Positions 30,689-40,490 of a stretch of DNA of 64,000 nucleotides are shown here, piece after piece. Every line of letters starts with the position of its first letter. The first letter of the stretch is position 1. The DNA lies in contig CP131612.1 of assembly GCA_030686115.1 (NCBI GenBank), positions 1-64,000 on the forward strand, read 5' to 3'. The notes beneath the pieces were generated by a model, which worked only from the letters and a program-made list of their open reading frames with translations, did no database searches and was not told the origin of the DNA. The translations under genes were made by a program, and so were the position numbers. This DNA is from Psychrobacter cibarius. Lineage in GTDB: Bacteria; Pseudomonadota; Gammaproteobacteria; Pseudomonadales; Moraxellaceae.

Positions 30689-31555
30689 AGCGTCCTCTAA
30701 ATAAAAAGATGATGTTGCTTATCTTAGCTTTTTTGTGAGAGGTGGGTGTACTAAAGTTTATAGTTTTTTACTCAATAAAACTCAATAAAACTCAATACGA
30801 CTGAGCAAATGCTCTTGGATGAGATAGGCGCAAATATAAGCGCTCGGCCACGCGACTACAAAATCAAAATTTCATCAAGAGATCAGCGTTATTAGTTTTA
30901 TAAAAAGGAATTAATAGTGATATTGGTAGGTATCTATTCTAAATTTAGTGATTTTTATCATGATCTTACTCAGCTATTACAAAAATAAGTAATTGCAAAA
31001 ATGAAAAAGTTGCACGATTTTGAATAGCGAATAAATCTGGTTTTGAGTGTCGAAAATACCACACTATTATTCATCAGCATCGGCTTAAAAATTCTAGTAA
31101 ATGATTAGTTATTAACAATAGTCTTATAAATAAAATTCATCATATCTACTAGAGTTTTATCGCTTGATAGCATTGATTTCATTCACTTGACAGTGATAAT
31201 TAGTGATTTAGAAACTGAGATTTGTGGTAATAAGATAGGTTTCGAATGAGCGGTAGTATATTGCTGATGAAAGGTAATAAGTAGCTATAAAAGTTACTCG
31301 ATTAATAGTAATCACATCTAATTTTTAGTCGTCGAAACTGCTTTGACGGCAATCTTATTTTGCTTGTTAGTATCGGGGAGGAATTAAAACTTATTGACAT
31401 TTGTATCGTTTTTAATTACTAATAGTTGTCTACAATATGACCAATAGTTAGTTAAAGTATTGTTAATAAACATAGTCAATATACGGATATATTAACTCGA
31501 ATCACTACTATTTAGTTGATCCACCCAGCCACTGACCAGCAAGGATAGCTATTAT
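30689..31555. other. Long AT-rich intergenic region before oppA
   Basis: About 870 bases. It contains the detached 3' end of a DUF2798 gene (separate entry) and otherwise AT-rich sequence with no gene I can support. The stretch closest to oppA holds promoter-like elements, such as TTGACA at 31394-31399 and TACAAT at 31431-31436, although these two are not well spaced with each other. Confidence 0.55.
30782..30862 (-). pseudogene. Detached 3' end of a DUF2798 gene
   Basis: Read on the minus strand it encodes FVVAWPSAYICAYLIQEHLL then SRIEFY and a stop, nearly identical to the end of the DUF2798 gene at 38203. No matching upstream coding part is present. The stop region is extended by an extra 11-bp repeat (ACTCAATAAAA). 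Confidence 0.85.
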
Positions 31556-33223
31556 ATGATGCGCACTCCTAATCACTTTTTGTCCTCTATATTTTTGCCT
31601 ACCTCTCTTGCGCTCGCCATGTCTATGACTGGCTGTAGTAGCGATAAGTCTGGCACTGACAGCCAAGCAGCTGCCGTTGATCCTAATGTACTGGCTGATA
31701 CTCAAGCGCTCGTCGTCAATAACGGTACCGAACCTGAATCACTTGATCCACACAAAGTATCGGGGGTACCAGAATCTACCCTTGGCCGCCAGATGTTAGA
31801 AGGTTTAACCAATACGGATGCCGAAGGTAAGACCATTCCAGCAATGGCAACCAGTTGGGAAAGCGAAGACAATAAAGTATGGACCTTTAAGCTGCGCGAT
31901 GCTAAATGGTCAAATGATGATCCAGTAACGGCAGAGGATTTTGTCTACAGTATGCGCCGCTTGGTCGATCCAAATACTGCGTCGCCGTATTCAAGCTATT
32001 TGGTCGATGCCAAAGTAGTAGGCGCTGATCAAATCGTTGATGGTAAGGCAAGCATTGAAACCCTTGGCGTAAAGGCTATCGATGATAAAACTTTGCAAAT
32101 TACGTTATCAGAGCCAGTCCCTTATTTTCCAGATATGTTGATTCATAATTCAGTCAAGCCCGTTCATAAAAAGACCGTTGAAGCCTTTGGTGATAAGTGG
32201 ACAGCTCCTGAGAACATCGTGGTTAACGGTCCTTACAAGCCTACCCAGTGGCAAATTAACGACAAAATCGTTTTAACGCGCAACGCTTCTTATTACGACG
32301 ATGCCAATACGACTATCGATACCGTCACTTTCCTGCCGATTCCTTCTAGTACGACTGACGTCGCACGCTATCAGGCGGGTGAAATCGATGTGACCTACAA
32401 TGAGATTCCAACCGAGCAGTTCGCTTCGCTTAAAGAGCAAGTGGGCGATCAGCTAACCGTATCTCCTTATCTTTGTACTTATTATTACGAGTTTAATACG
32501 GTCAAGCCACCGTTCAACGATCCCAACGTACGCCGCGCTTTAGCCTTAGCTTTGGACCGCGACACCATTGCAGATAAAGTTATCGGTCAAGGACAGACGG
32601 CCGCTTATCAGTTGACACCCCCTGCCACCAATGGCGATATTGCAAATAGTCCAGAATGGTCGACTTGGGATCAAGAAAAGCGGGTTACTGAGGCCAAAAA
32701 ACTGCTCACTGAAGCAGGCTATAGCGATAGCAATCCACTGACTTTTGAGCTGCTATACAACACCAATGACAATCATAAAAAGACTGCGGTCGCGGCTACT
32801 TCACTATGGAAGCAAGCGCTCGGCTTCGTCGATGTGACTTTGACCAATAAAGAATGGAAAACCTATTTGGATACTCGCCGTAATGGTAATTATCAAATCG
32901 CGCGTGCTGGCTGGTGCGGTGATTATAATGAAGCGTCAGCTTTCTTAAATATTGCCAAATCTGATAACAGTGGCAACTACGGTAAATATAATAACGCTAA
33001 ATTTGACAGTTTAATGGCGCAAACGCTGAAAGCTGGCGTTAGCCCTGAGCAGCGTGCCAATCTATACAAGCAAGCTGAAGCTCAGCTCGATCAAGATATG
33101 GGTTTACTTAACATTTATCATTACGTCAGCCCGCGTCTAGTAAAACCTTATGTCATTGGATTTCCAACTAAGGATATATTAGACAATTGGCAGGTAAAAA
33201 ATCTCTCAATTGCTAAGCACTAA
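31556..33223 (+). CDS. oppA: Oligopeptide ABC transporter substrate-binding lipoprotein
   Basis: Periplasmic SBP family 5 receptor that captures peptides for the OppBCDF permease. The 555 residues start with a lipoprotein signal ending MTGC (Cys about residue 27), then the family motif NNGTEPESLDPHKVSG, and end YVIGFPTKDILDNWQVKNLSIAKH, close to E. coli OppA. It is the first gene of a complete oppABCDF set; about 300 bases separate it from oppB, which often allows higher expression of the receptor than of the permease. Confidence 0.95.
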   Translation: MMRTPNHFLSSIFLPTSLALAMSMTGCSSDKSGTDSQAAAVDPNVLADTQALVVNNGTEPESLDPHKVSGVPESTLGRQMLEGLTNTDAEGKTIPAMATSWESEDNKVWTFKLRDAKWSNDDPVTAEDFVYSMRRLVDPNTASPYSSYLVDAKVVGADQIVDGKASIETLGVKAIDDKTLQITLSEPVPYFPDMLIHNSVKPVHKKTVEAFGDKWTAPENIVVNGPYKPTQWQINDKIVLTRNASYYDDANTTIDTVTFLPIPSSTTDVARYQAGEIDVTYNEIPTEQFASLKEQVGDQLTVSPYLCTYYYEFNTVKPPFNDPNVRRALALALDRDTIADKVIGQGQTAAYQLTPPATNGDIANSPEWSTWDQEKRVTEAKKLLTEAGYSDSNPLTFELLYNTNDNHKKTAVAATSLWKQALGFVDVTLTNKEWKTYLDTRRNGNYQIARAGWCGDYNEASAFLNIAKSDNSGNYGKYNNAKFDSLMAQTLKAGVSPEQRANLYKQAEAQLDQDMGLLNIYHYVSPRLVKPYVIGFPTKDILDNWQVKNLSIAKH

Positions 33224-33524
33224 TCGTTTGACTGAGCGCTGAATAATTCTATCGATTGAATGTCTGAGAGCGGTAAAAGCAGCTGGTTTCATTTATCGCT
33301 CCTATCAAATAACGCTGATAGCGTCATTAGTTTCATTTTTCACGGCCACTCTTATTAGGCGTGTTAGATGAAACTTTTGTTATTTATAAACGACGATTAT
33401 AGATATTTTAGTTAAAACCAAGTCATTGAAGATTGCTAGTCGAGTGATAACTGGGCGTTAGGTTTGTGCTAGTTATCTCATTTTAATTTAGCTGAAAAAT
33501 AAGCATCATTATAAAAGAGGCATT
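33224..33524. other. oppA-oppB intergenic region
   Basis: About 300 bases without a gene. It contains a small hairpin at 33312-33324 and otherwise nothing I can name. Confidence 0.6.
33311..33340 (+). terminator. Weak hairpin after oppA
   Basis: Five-pair stem ACGCT / AGCGT with a three-base loop and an interrupted T-rich tail. It could partly terminate transcription and lower oppBCDF relative to oppA; the support is modest. Confidence 0.3.
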
Positions 33525-34445
33525 ATGCTAAAACTGATTTTTCGGCGTATCTTAGAGGCCATTCCGACCTTATTTGTATTGATCACGGTCTCCTTTTTTA
33601 TGATGCGTTTGGCGCCAGGCAGTCCGTTTACGGGTGAGCGTAGCTTGCCACCTGCGGTACTGGCCAATATCGAGGCCAAATACAATCTCAACGATCCTAT
33701 GTGGCTACAGTATGTTAATTATTTAAAGCAGCTGGCGGTAGGCGACTTTGGACCGTCTTTTAAGTATAAAGATTATACGGTTAACGAGTTGTTGTCGCAG
33801 TCGTTTCCTGTCTCTATGGAGTTGGGTCTATACGCTTTTATATTGGCATTGGTCTTAGGACTTATCTTCGGTGTTATCGCAGCCCTTAAGCAAAACTCAT
33901 GGATAGACTACGTACTGATGGCCTTTGCTATGACAGGCGTTGTGATTCCAAGCTTCGTTAAAGCGCCATTATTAGTGCTGATCTTTGCCATTATTTTGCA
34001 ATGGCTACCAGCTGGTGGCTGGAATGATGGGGCACTCAAAAACCTTGTATTACCAGTCGCCGCTTTAGCGCTCGCTTATGTTGCAAGTATTGCTCGTATC
34101 ATGCGCGGCTCGATGATTGAGGTGATGAATAGCCAGTATATCCGAACGGCTAAGGCGAAAGGTTTGCCGATGCGCCAAATAGTGATGAGGCATGCGCTGA
34201 GACCCGCACTACTACCCGTTATCTCTTATTTGGGCCCAGCCTTTGTCGGTATTATCACAGGCTCCATTGTGATTGAGACTATCTTTGGTTTACCTGGTAT
34301 CGGACAGTTATTCATTAACGGTGCACTCAATCGTGATTATGGGGTAGTGCTTAGTTTGACCATTTTAGTCGGGGTATTGACCATTGCCTTTAATGCTATC
34401 GTCGATATTTTATACGCGGTAATTGATCCAAAGATTCAGTATTAA
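33525..34445 (+). CDS. oppB: Oligopeptide ABC transporter permease OppB
   Basis: Inner-membrane permease forming, with OppC, the peptide channel. The 306 residues have six membrane helices, the N-terminal LKLIFRRILEAIPTLFVLITVSFFMMRLAPGSPF typical of OppB, and the EAA loop (YIRTAKAKGLPMRQIVMRHALRPALLP) that contacts the ATPases. AAAAGAGG precedes the start. Second gene of the opp operon. Confidence 0.95.
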   Translation: MLKLIFRRILEAIPTLFVLITVSFFMMRLAPGSPFTGERSLPPAVLANIEAKYNLNDPMWLQYVNYLKQLAVGDFGPSFKYKDYTVNELLSQSFPVSMELGLYAFILALVLGLIFGVIAALKQNSWIDYVLMAFAMTGVVIPSFVKAPLLVLIFAIILQWLPAGGWNDGALKNLVLPVAALALAYVASIARIMRGSMIEVMNSQYIRTAKAKGLPMRQIVMRHALRPALLPVISYLGPAFVGIITGSIVIETIFGLPGIGQLFINGALNRDYGVVLSLTILVGVLTIAFNAIVDILYAVIDPKIQY

Positions 34446-34535
34446 GACGACCGTTTAAGCGCATTATCATTCCAATACGGTTTGATGGGTATCATTCATT
34501 ATTATTATGCTAAATAGATTATTAAAAGGACGACT

Positions 34536-35441
34536 ATGAGCCTTACCGCAGACCAGACAACTGACCTAGCAGACATAGGGGCTCAGGAAATCAAAGGCCG
34601 CAGCCTTTTGCAAGATGCTAAGCGCCGTTTTTATCGCAACAAGGCCGCCGTAGCCAGTCTTTTTATCTTGCTACTCGTGGCTGCTTTCGTCATCTTTGTG
34701 CCGATGTTAGCACCTTTTGGCTATGCCGAAACCGACTGGAACTTTATGCAGTCCGCGCCAGCCATCGATAATAAGCACTACTTCGGTACTGATTCACTCG
34801 GTCGTGATTTGTTAGTGCGAACCGCAGTAGGTGGTCGTATCTCCTTAATGGTAGGCGTCGCCGGCGCTACGGTTGCAGTAATTTTCGGTACGATATACGG
34901 TGCAACGTCAGGCTATCTTGGTGGCAAAGTCGATACTGTTATGATGCGTGTATTAGAGATTTTAAGCGCCTTCCCCTTTATGTTTTTTGTGATTTTATTA
35001 GTCACTATCTTTGGTCGTAACCTTATCTTAATCTTTGTGGCGATTGGACTGGTATCATGGCTGGATGTTGCGCGTATCGTTCGCGGGCAAACGCTAAGCC
35101 TGAAGAGTAAAGAGTTTATCGAAGCTGCGCACGTAGGCGGCGTATCAGGCTTTAATATTATCTTACGCCACATCGTGCCCAATGTACTCGGGGTGGTGGT
35201 GGTTTACGCCTCTTTATTAGTGCCAACGATGATTTTGTTCGAGTCATTTCTAAGCTTTTTGGGACTTGGTGTTCAAGAGCCGATGACCAGTTGGGGGGCG
35301 CTGTTGCAAGAAGGCTCAAAAACCATGCAGGTAGCACCTTGGCAGATTTTGATTCCCTCAGCTTTTTTGGTCATTACTTTATTTTGCTTTAACTTTATTG
35401 GCGACGGTCTGCGTGATGCGTTTGACCCCAAAGACCGCTAA
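34536..35441 (+). CDS. oppC: Oligopeptide ABC transporter permease OppC
   Basis: Second transmembrane subunit of the peptide importer. The 301 residues have an N-terminal cytosolic tail with KRRFYRNKAAVASLFILLLVA, the FGTDSLGRDLLVRTAVGGRISLMVG signature of OppC/DppC and the EAA loop IEAAHVGGVSGFNIILRHIVPN. It starts after AAAGGACGACT and lies 90 bases after oppB and 12 before oppD. Confidence 0.95.
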   Translation: MSLTADQTTDLADIGAQEIKGRSLLQDAKRRFYRNKAAVASLFILLLVAAFVIFVPMLAPFGYAETDWNFMQSAPAIDNKHYFGTDSLGRDLLVRTAVGGRISLMVGVAGATVAVIFGTIYGATSGYLGGKVDTVMMRVLEILSAFPFMFFVILLVTIFGRNLILIFVAIGLVSWLDVARIVRGQTLSLKSKEFIEAAHVGGVSGFNIILRHIVPNVLGVVVVYASLLVPTMILFESFLSFLGLGVQEPMTSWGALLQEGSKTMQVAPWQILIPSAFLVITLFCFNFIGDGLRDAFDPKDR

Positions 35442-35453
35442 GAGGGTGACATC

Positions 35454-36659
35454 ATGAAAAACCAAAGTATGAAGGATAAAAGCATGGAGGGTAAAAGTAT
35501 GGAAGATAGAAACATAGCAACTCAAAAGATTCATAACGCCGCCAACGCGCCTAGTGCTCCTGAGAAAATAGAGTCTACTACCTTTAATATAGGTACTGAT
35601 TCAGCGCTCGATAAGCCACCTAATGCAGAAAACAGCTTGTTAGCAGTCAAAGATTTATCGGTACAGTTCACGACCGAAGAGGGTCTAGTAACGGCGGTCA
35701 ATGGCTTAAATTTTAACCTGCATGAAGGCGAAACCTTAGGTATCGTTGGTGAGTCCGGTTCAGGTAAGTCGCAGACAGCGTTTGCTATTATGGGGTTATT
35801 GGCAAATAACGGTGATGCCAAAGGTTCGGTACGCTTTGAGGGTAATGAGCTACTAGGATTGTCACAAAAAGCACTAAATAAAATTCGCGCCGAGCAGATC
35901 GCGATGATCTTTCAAGATCCGATGACCTCATTAAATCCTTATATGAAGATAGGCGACCAGCTCGCTGAAGTATTGATTTTACATAAAGGCATGAGTAAAA
36001 AAGATGCGTGGGCCGAATCCATACGAATGCTAGACGCGGTTAAGATTCCAGAAGCCAAGAACCGTATTGGCATGTATCCGCATGAGTTCTCAGGTGGTAT
36101 GCGTCAGCGGGTCATGATTGCGATGGCATTATTATGTCGGCCTAAGCTGTTGATTGCTGATGAGCCAACCACCGCGCTCGACGTTACTGTTCAGGCGCAA
36201 ATTATGGTTCTATTAAACGAGCTAAAACGCGACTTTGGCACCACCATTATTATGATTACCCATGATTTGGGGGTTGTGGCGGGTATCTGTGATCGAGTAC
36301 TGGTGATGTATGCTGGGCGCACCATGGCGTATGGAGAGACTGAAGAGATTTTTTATGCCCCAAGTCATCCATATACTATCGGGCTACTAAAAGCCATTCC
36401 GCGTTTAGATAACGATATGGGCAAGCTTGAAACCATTCCAGGTAGTCCACCAAATTTATTAGATTTGCCTGCAGGCTGCCCTTTTTATGAGCGCTGTTCT
36501 CATGCGATGGAGATCTGCCGTGATACACCGCCACCGCTGGAATTTCTACCGAACGAGCGTCAACGCGCTTGTCACTGGCACCCTGAAACACCCGTTGATC
36601 ACTCATTAGATAGCTCAGCAGATATCGATGCCAATAATCAATCAGGGATGGAGGGCTAG
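35454..36659 (+). CDS. oppD: Oligopeptide ABC transporter ATP-binding protein OppD
   Basis: ATPase subunit that powers peptide import with OppF. Walker [10 protein letters not shown] lies at about residues 98-106, the signature [15 protein letters not shown] and Walker [17 protein letters not shown] follow, and the C-terminal oligopeptide/dipeptide extension has [14 protein letters not shown], a Cys cluster that may bind an iron-sulfur centre in this family. The first 60 residues are an unusual low-complexity extension (repeated SM-K-S motifs). In-frame ATGs at 35469, 35484 and 35499 each have a good ribosome-binding site, so the true start is uncertain. Confidence 0.93.
   Translation: MKNQSMKDKSMEGKSMEDRNIATQKIHNAANAPSAPEKIESTTFNIGTDSALDKPPNAENSLLAVKDLSVQFTTEEGLVTAVNGLNFNLHEGETLGIVGESGSGKSQTAFAIMGLLANNGDAKGSVRFEGNELLGLSQKALNKIRAEQIAMIFQDPMTSLNPYMKIGDQLAEVLILHKGMSKKDAWAESIRMLDAVKIPEAKNRIGMYPHEFSGGMRQRVMIAMALLCRPKLLIADEPTTALDVTVQAQIMVLLNELKRDFGTTIIMITHDLGVVAGICDRVLVMYAGRTMAYGETEEIFYAPSHPYTIGLLKAIPRLDNDMGKLETIPGSPPNLLDLPAGCPFYERCSHAMEICRDTPPPLEFLPNERQRACHWHPETPVDHSLDSSADIDANNQSGMEG
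35466..35510 (+). repeat. 15-bp tandem repeat at the oppD start
   Basis: Three units of the form AG(T/C)ATG-A/G-AGG-ATAAA. Each contains an ATG, and the AAGGATAAA or GAGGGTAAA part works as a ribosome-binding site for the ATG of the next unit. Confidence 0.8.
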
Positions 36660-36662
36660 CTC

Positions 36663-37691
36663 ATGATGACACAGAATTTAGATAGCGCCAAAAGCAATAA
36701 CCCAGCACCGTTATTGCAAGTAAAGGACATTCATACCACTTTTAATATCAAACAAAAAGGCACTTACTTTTGGCAGAAGCCTGTCACTCTAAAAGCAGTT
36801 AATGGGGTATCGTTTGAGCTATTCGCTGGTGAGACTTTAGGGGTGGTGGGCGAATCAGGCTGCGGTAAATCAACACTCGCTCGTACTATCATCGGATTGA
36901 TACAAGCTGACTCTGGCAGTATCAAATTTTGTGACGAAGAGATGGTGGGTGCGTCCAAAAAAACCATGAGGTTAAAGCGAAAAGACATTCAAATGATCTT
37001 TCAAGATCCGCTGGCATCACTTAACCCGCGCATGACGGTAGGGGATATTATCGCCGAGCCTCTTCGCACTTATTATCCTGAAATGAAGAAGCCTGAGGTG
37101 CAAAACCAGGTACGCGCCATCATGAAAAAGGTGGGGCTACTGTCCAATCAAATTAACCGATATCCGCATGAGTTTTCAGGTGGTCAGTGCCAGCGAATAG
37201 GCATTGCTCGAGCACTGATATTAAAGCCCAAAATTATTATCTGTGATGAGCCAGTCTCCGCCCTTGATGTCTCGATTCAGGCGCAGGTCATTAATTTATT
37301 GCAAGATGTGCAAGAAGAGATGGGGTTAGCACTTATCTTCATTGCCCATGATCTTTCTGTGATTAAGCACATTGCTGATCGAGTCTTGGTCATGTATTTA
37401 GGCAACGCCGCCGAACTGGGTTTGAACAAAGCCGTATACGGCAATCCGACTCATCCCTATACCAAAGCACTGATGTCTGCTGTACCGCTACCTGACCCTA
37501 TTGCTGAACGTAACAAGGTCATTCAGTTATTAGAGGGTGATTTACCCAGTCCAATCAATCCGCCGTCAGGTTGCGTTTTTCGCACCCGTTGCCCACTAGC
37601 TGATGTAGAGTGCGCACAGATTAAGCCCGTGTTAGAAGGCACTATAAATCACCGAGTGGCTTGTTTAAAGAACAAGGTTGAGGTGGCTTAA
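36663..37691 (+). CDS. oppF: Oligopeptide ABC transporter ATP-binding protein OppF
   Basis: Second ATPase of the peptide importer, 342 residues. It has Walker A GESGCGKSTLAR, the Q-loop IFQDPLASLNPRM, the signature FSGGQCQRIGIARAL, Walker B IICDEPVSALDVSIQ and the C-terminal family extension with GCVFRTRCPLADVEC. It starts three bases after oppD (GGAGGG upstream). Last gene of the operon; no clear terminator was found directly behind it. Confidence 0.95.
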   Translation: MMTQNLDSAKSNNPAPLLQVKDIHTTFNIKQKGTYFWQKPVTLKAVNGVSFELFAGETLGVVGESGCGKSTLARTIIGLIQADSGSIKFCDEEMVGASKKTMRLKRKDIQMIFQDPLASLNPRMTVGDIIAEPLRTYYPEMKKPEVQNQVRAIMKKVGLLSNQINRYPHEFSGGQCQRIGIARALILKPKIIICDEPVSALDVSIQAQVINLLQDVQEEMGLALIFIAHDLSVIKHIADRVLVMYLGNAAELGLNKAVYGNPTHPYTKALMSAVPLPDPIAERNKVIQLLEGDLPSPINPPSGCVFRTRCPLADVECAQIKPVLEGTINHRVACLKNKVEVA

Positions 37692-38202
37692 AAGTGGTTT
37701 TTGGTTTATGAGTATTGACTGTATTAAAAGCAGGCGGACTTATTCAAATGCTCTTAATACAATCTAATGTTTTTGCTCATTGGTTTTAAACGTCAGCAGT
37801 TAGCATCAATCAATCAGTTTCACCGATATCAATAGCCATTTCATTAAGTAATATTAAGTAATATTAAGTAATATTAAGTAATATTAAGTAATATTAAGTA
37901 ATATTAAGTAATATTAAGTAATGTTATTAGCTGACCACGAGGATGGGCTTGGAGATGGCTTTATTACGGGAGTAATTAGGAAGGTCATTAAAGCCTCTTA
38001 TCCAGATCCAGTCACTTATCATAAGATGACTCAACGTCCCTAATATCCAATCAAAAAATACCTTTTTATCTTCGAATAAAATACCTTCAGCAAGGCTGTG
38101 TATACGACCACAGATTTCTTAATTCATAGCGGCATGATGATTTACCATCAGTACACAGCAATGCTTCATCATGGTATTCTCATACTTTAACTTCTAGCTG
38201 GT
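37692..38202. other. oppF-DUF2798 intergenic region
   Basis: About 510 bases. It contains a 10-bp tandem repeat at 37843-37922 and no gene I can support. Confidence 0.6.
37843..37922. repeat. 10-bp non-coding tandem repeat, about 8 units
   Basis: Unit TTAAGTAATA repeated essentially perfectly about eight times. It is AT-only apart from one G per unit. It lies between oppF and the converging DUF2798 gene. Confidence 0.95.
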
Positions 38203-38457
38203 TCAATAAAACTCAATCCTACTGAGCAAATGCTCTTGGATGAGATAGGCGCAAATATAAGCGCTCGGCCACGCGACTATAAAGGCATATTTCCATGAGT
38301 GAAACAGCGTGATAAAGAACCCATCGACGAATCCTACATTGATCAGCAGCAATGCAGTTGAGATAATCGTGGACATTAGCAGTGCCATTAAAAAGGTAAA
38401 AATAAGCCGGTAGTACTTGCGCCGTGTGCGTATTCTGATGGTAGGGAATTTTGCCAT
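38203..38457 (-). CDS. DUF2798 small membrane protein
   Basis: About 84 residues: a basic N-terminus (KFPTIRIRTRRKYY) and two membrane helices (LIFTFLMALLMSTIISTALL and an AFIVAWPSAYICAYLI segment), the pattern of DUF2798. The function of the family is unknown. The frame continues upstream to 38595, but that part is His-rich and unlike the family, so I start at ATG 38457. A near-identical copy of its last 27 codons lies at 30782. Confidence 0.75.
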   Translation of the reverse strand: MAKFPTIRIRTRRKYYRLIFTFLMALLMSTIISTALLLINVGFVDGFFITLFHSWKYAFIVAWPSAYICAYLIQEHLLSRIEFY

Positions 38458-38716
38458 AGTGTGGAGGTGTCCTACATGGTGATGGTGGCGTTTGAGGAAC
38501 GATGAACGATGTTGCGTAGCGTCATGGGTCATCATTACCAACCATGATATCGTATGTTGATAAGTGGATAAAATCGTTATTATCAATGGTGACATTCGTT
38601 ATATTTTAATGACTGTTGTCTCATGCATAAAAATCAAATTCCTGAAAAATAACAAACTAAAGATGATTAATTTTGCTACGATAAAATCGATTACAACTCA
38701 CAAATAAGGCAATAAA

Positions 38717-39421
38717 ATGACCGTGCACAAGCAGCGAACATTGGGCATCATCGGTGGTATGAGTTGGGAGAGTAGCGAAAGCTATTATCGGCTGATAAAT
38801 GAGGGTGTCAAGGATAAGCTGGGTGGATTACATTCAGCAGATTTATTCATACATAGCGTGGACTTTGCGTTGATTAATAAGCACCAAGAGCAAGATGAAT
38901 GGGCAGCGCTGGGTGTAATCATGGCCAGCAGTGCTCAGCGTTTGCAAGCCGCTGGCGTACAAGGGCTCATGATTGCCTCTAATACGATGCATAAATTACT
39001 CGATGATGTGCAAGCCGCGACGCATTTACCTGTTATTCATATCGCTGATGCCACTATTGCCGCCATCAAAAAACAGAATCTGTCTAAAATTGCCTTACTG
39101 GGCACTCAGTTTACGATGACGGAAGATTTTTATAGGCAGCGTTTGGTGGATGCAGGGCTTCAAGTGTTGATACCAGAGAGTGATGCACGAGCAGAGGTAC
39201 ATCGAATTATCAAAAAAGAGCTGTGCGTCGGTGAATTTAAAGACCGCTCGCGCCAGTATTATCAGCAGGTGATTAAAGATTTAGCAGATCAAGGCGCAGA
39301 GGGCGTCATCTTAGGCTGTACAGAAATTGGACTGCTCATTAAACAAGCAGATAGCCCAATTCCAGTATTTGATACCACTTTGATTCATGCAGCGGCAGCG
39401 GTGGATTTTTTATTAGAGTAG
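38717..39421 (+). CDS. Aspartate/glutamate racemase family protein, YgeA-like
   Basis: Cofactor-independent amino-acid racemase of 234 residues, closely resembling E. coli YgeA: GIIGGMSWESSESYYRLINEGVK, LGGLHSADL and the C-terminal catalytic loop GCTEIGLL with Cys 201. At the partner position most family members have Cys in a CNT-x-H motif; here it is Ser 88 in ASNTMH. YgeA itself, as I recall, uses Thr there and is an L-specific Asp/Glu racemase, so this protein probably belongs to that asymmetric subgroup. It stands alone with AAGGCA upstream. Confidence 0.88.
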   Translation: MTVHKQRTLGIIGGMSWESSESYYRLINEGVKDKLGGLHSADLFIHSVDFALINKHQEQDEWAALGVIMASSAQRLQAAGVQGLMIASNTMHKLLDDVQAATHLPVIHIADATIAAIKKQNLSKIALLGTQFTMTEDFYRQRLVDAGLQVLIPESDARAEVHRIIKKELCVGEFKDRSRQYYQQVIKDLADQGAEGVILGCTEIGLLIKQADSPIPVFDTTLIHAAAAVDFLLE

Positions 39422-39446
39422 CGCGGACTGATAAAAGTATTTAAGC

Positions 39447-40490
39447 CTATAACGTTTTGACCAAGCGCTCTAACAGCTCAATCGTGCGCTCTTGTCTGAC
39501 CAAAGCGACGCCTTGTCCTGCCCATAAAGACTGATATTCTGGGTCAAGATTATTGGTCGCATGACCCCGCAAAAATTTGGTCATCGCATTTAATTGTGGA
39601 TAGGGCGGTAGCTCATGCGCGCTTTCAAATTGAGCAAAATCATGCAAATAATCATTTAATAAACCACGAGCCTGCTTACCTGAAAACAGTCTCGTTAAGC
39701 GTGTCTCAGCACTGCGTTTATTTTCACTAGCATCAAGTAATGCTTGCTTATAAATGTCATTAATGCCGCATTTATCTGTGGTCAAAAAAGCCGTTCCGAT
39801 TTGCGCCAGCTCAGCGCCAGCCGTTTGTACCGCTTTGATATCTTGACCAGTCATGATGCCACCTGCTGCAATTAACGGAATATCGGTACACGCGCGCGTT
39901 TGACTAATCAGCGTCAATAATCCCAATGGATCGTTTTCACTTTGCGCGAGCCAGCCACCGCGATGCCCACCCGCTTCGACCCCTTGCACACATACCGCAT
40001 CAGCACCAATATCGCTCCATGCTTTTGCTTCTAATGGATGATTTGCCGTCCCGATGACGTGCGTGCCTAGAGCTTGCAGATGCTGGACTTGCTCGGCGCT
40101 AATAATACCAAAGGTAAAGCTAGCGACAGGAACAGGATTGTCATAGAGCACTTGTATCTGATCCGCGAAGCTTAGCGCTGGGCGTTCAGGTAGCGCAAAC
40201 TCTATATTATTTTCTTGATAGTAATGACTTAGCCAAGCAGGGATTTCGGTATCAAAGGTACTCGACTCATGCTCAGACAACACCATCAGATTGATCATAA
40301 AAGGGCGATCAGTGAGCGATTTAATGGTGTCAATATGGCTATGCAAAACCTCTGGCGGCGTCATGCCCGATCCCAATGAACCCAGTCCACCAAAGTTACT
40401 CACTGTCGCTGCCAGCTCAGGGGTGGTTGCGCCTGCCATCGGTGCTTGCACGATGGGATGGGTCAGATTAAGGGTATTCAGTAAGGTCAT
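39447..40490 (-). CDS. Nitronate monooxygenase family FMN protein
   Basis: FMN-dependent TIM-barrel oxygenase that detoxifies alkyl nitronates such as propionate-3-nitronate. The 347 residues show PIVQAPMAGATTPELAATVSNFGGLGSLGSG, the catalytic-region VQGVEAGGHRGGW and the FMN phosphate site AAGGIMTGQD. The start has AAGGACG upstream. It converges with the racemase gene (25 bases between stops). Confidence 0.9.
   Translation of the reverse strand: MTLLNTLNLTHPIVQAPMAGATTPELAATVSNFGGLGSLGSGMTPPEVLHSHIDTIKSLTDRPFMINLMVLSEHESSTFDTEIPAWLSHYYQENNIEFALPERPALSFADQIQVLYDNPVPVASFTFGIISAEQVQHLQALGTHVIGTANHPLEAKAWSDIGADAVCVQGVEAGGHRGGWLAQSENDPLGLLTLISQTRACTDIPLIAAGGIMTGQDIKAVQTAGAELAQIGTAFLTTDKCGINDIYKQALLDASENKRSAETRLTRLFSGKQARGLLNDYLHDFAQFESAHELPPYPQLNAMTKFLRGHATNNLDPEYQSLWAGQGVALVRQERTIELLERLVKTL

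Noticed and set aside
31508..31705. Minus-strand frame over the oppA start
   Set aside because: It is the antisense of the oppA signal sequence and shows no independent coding features.
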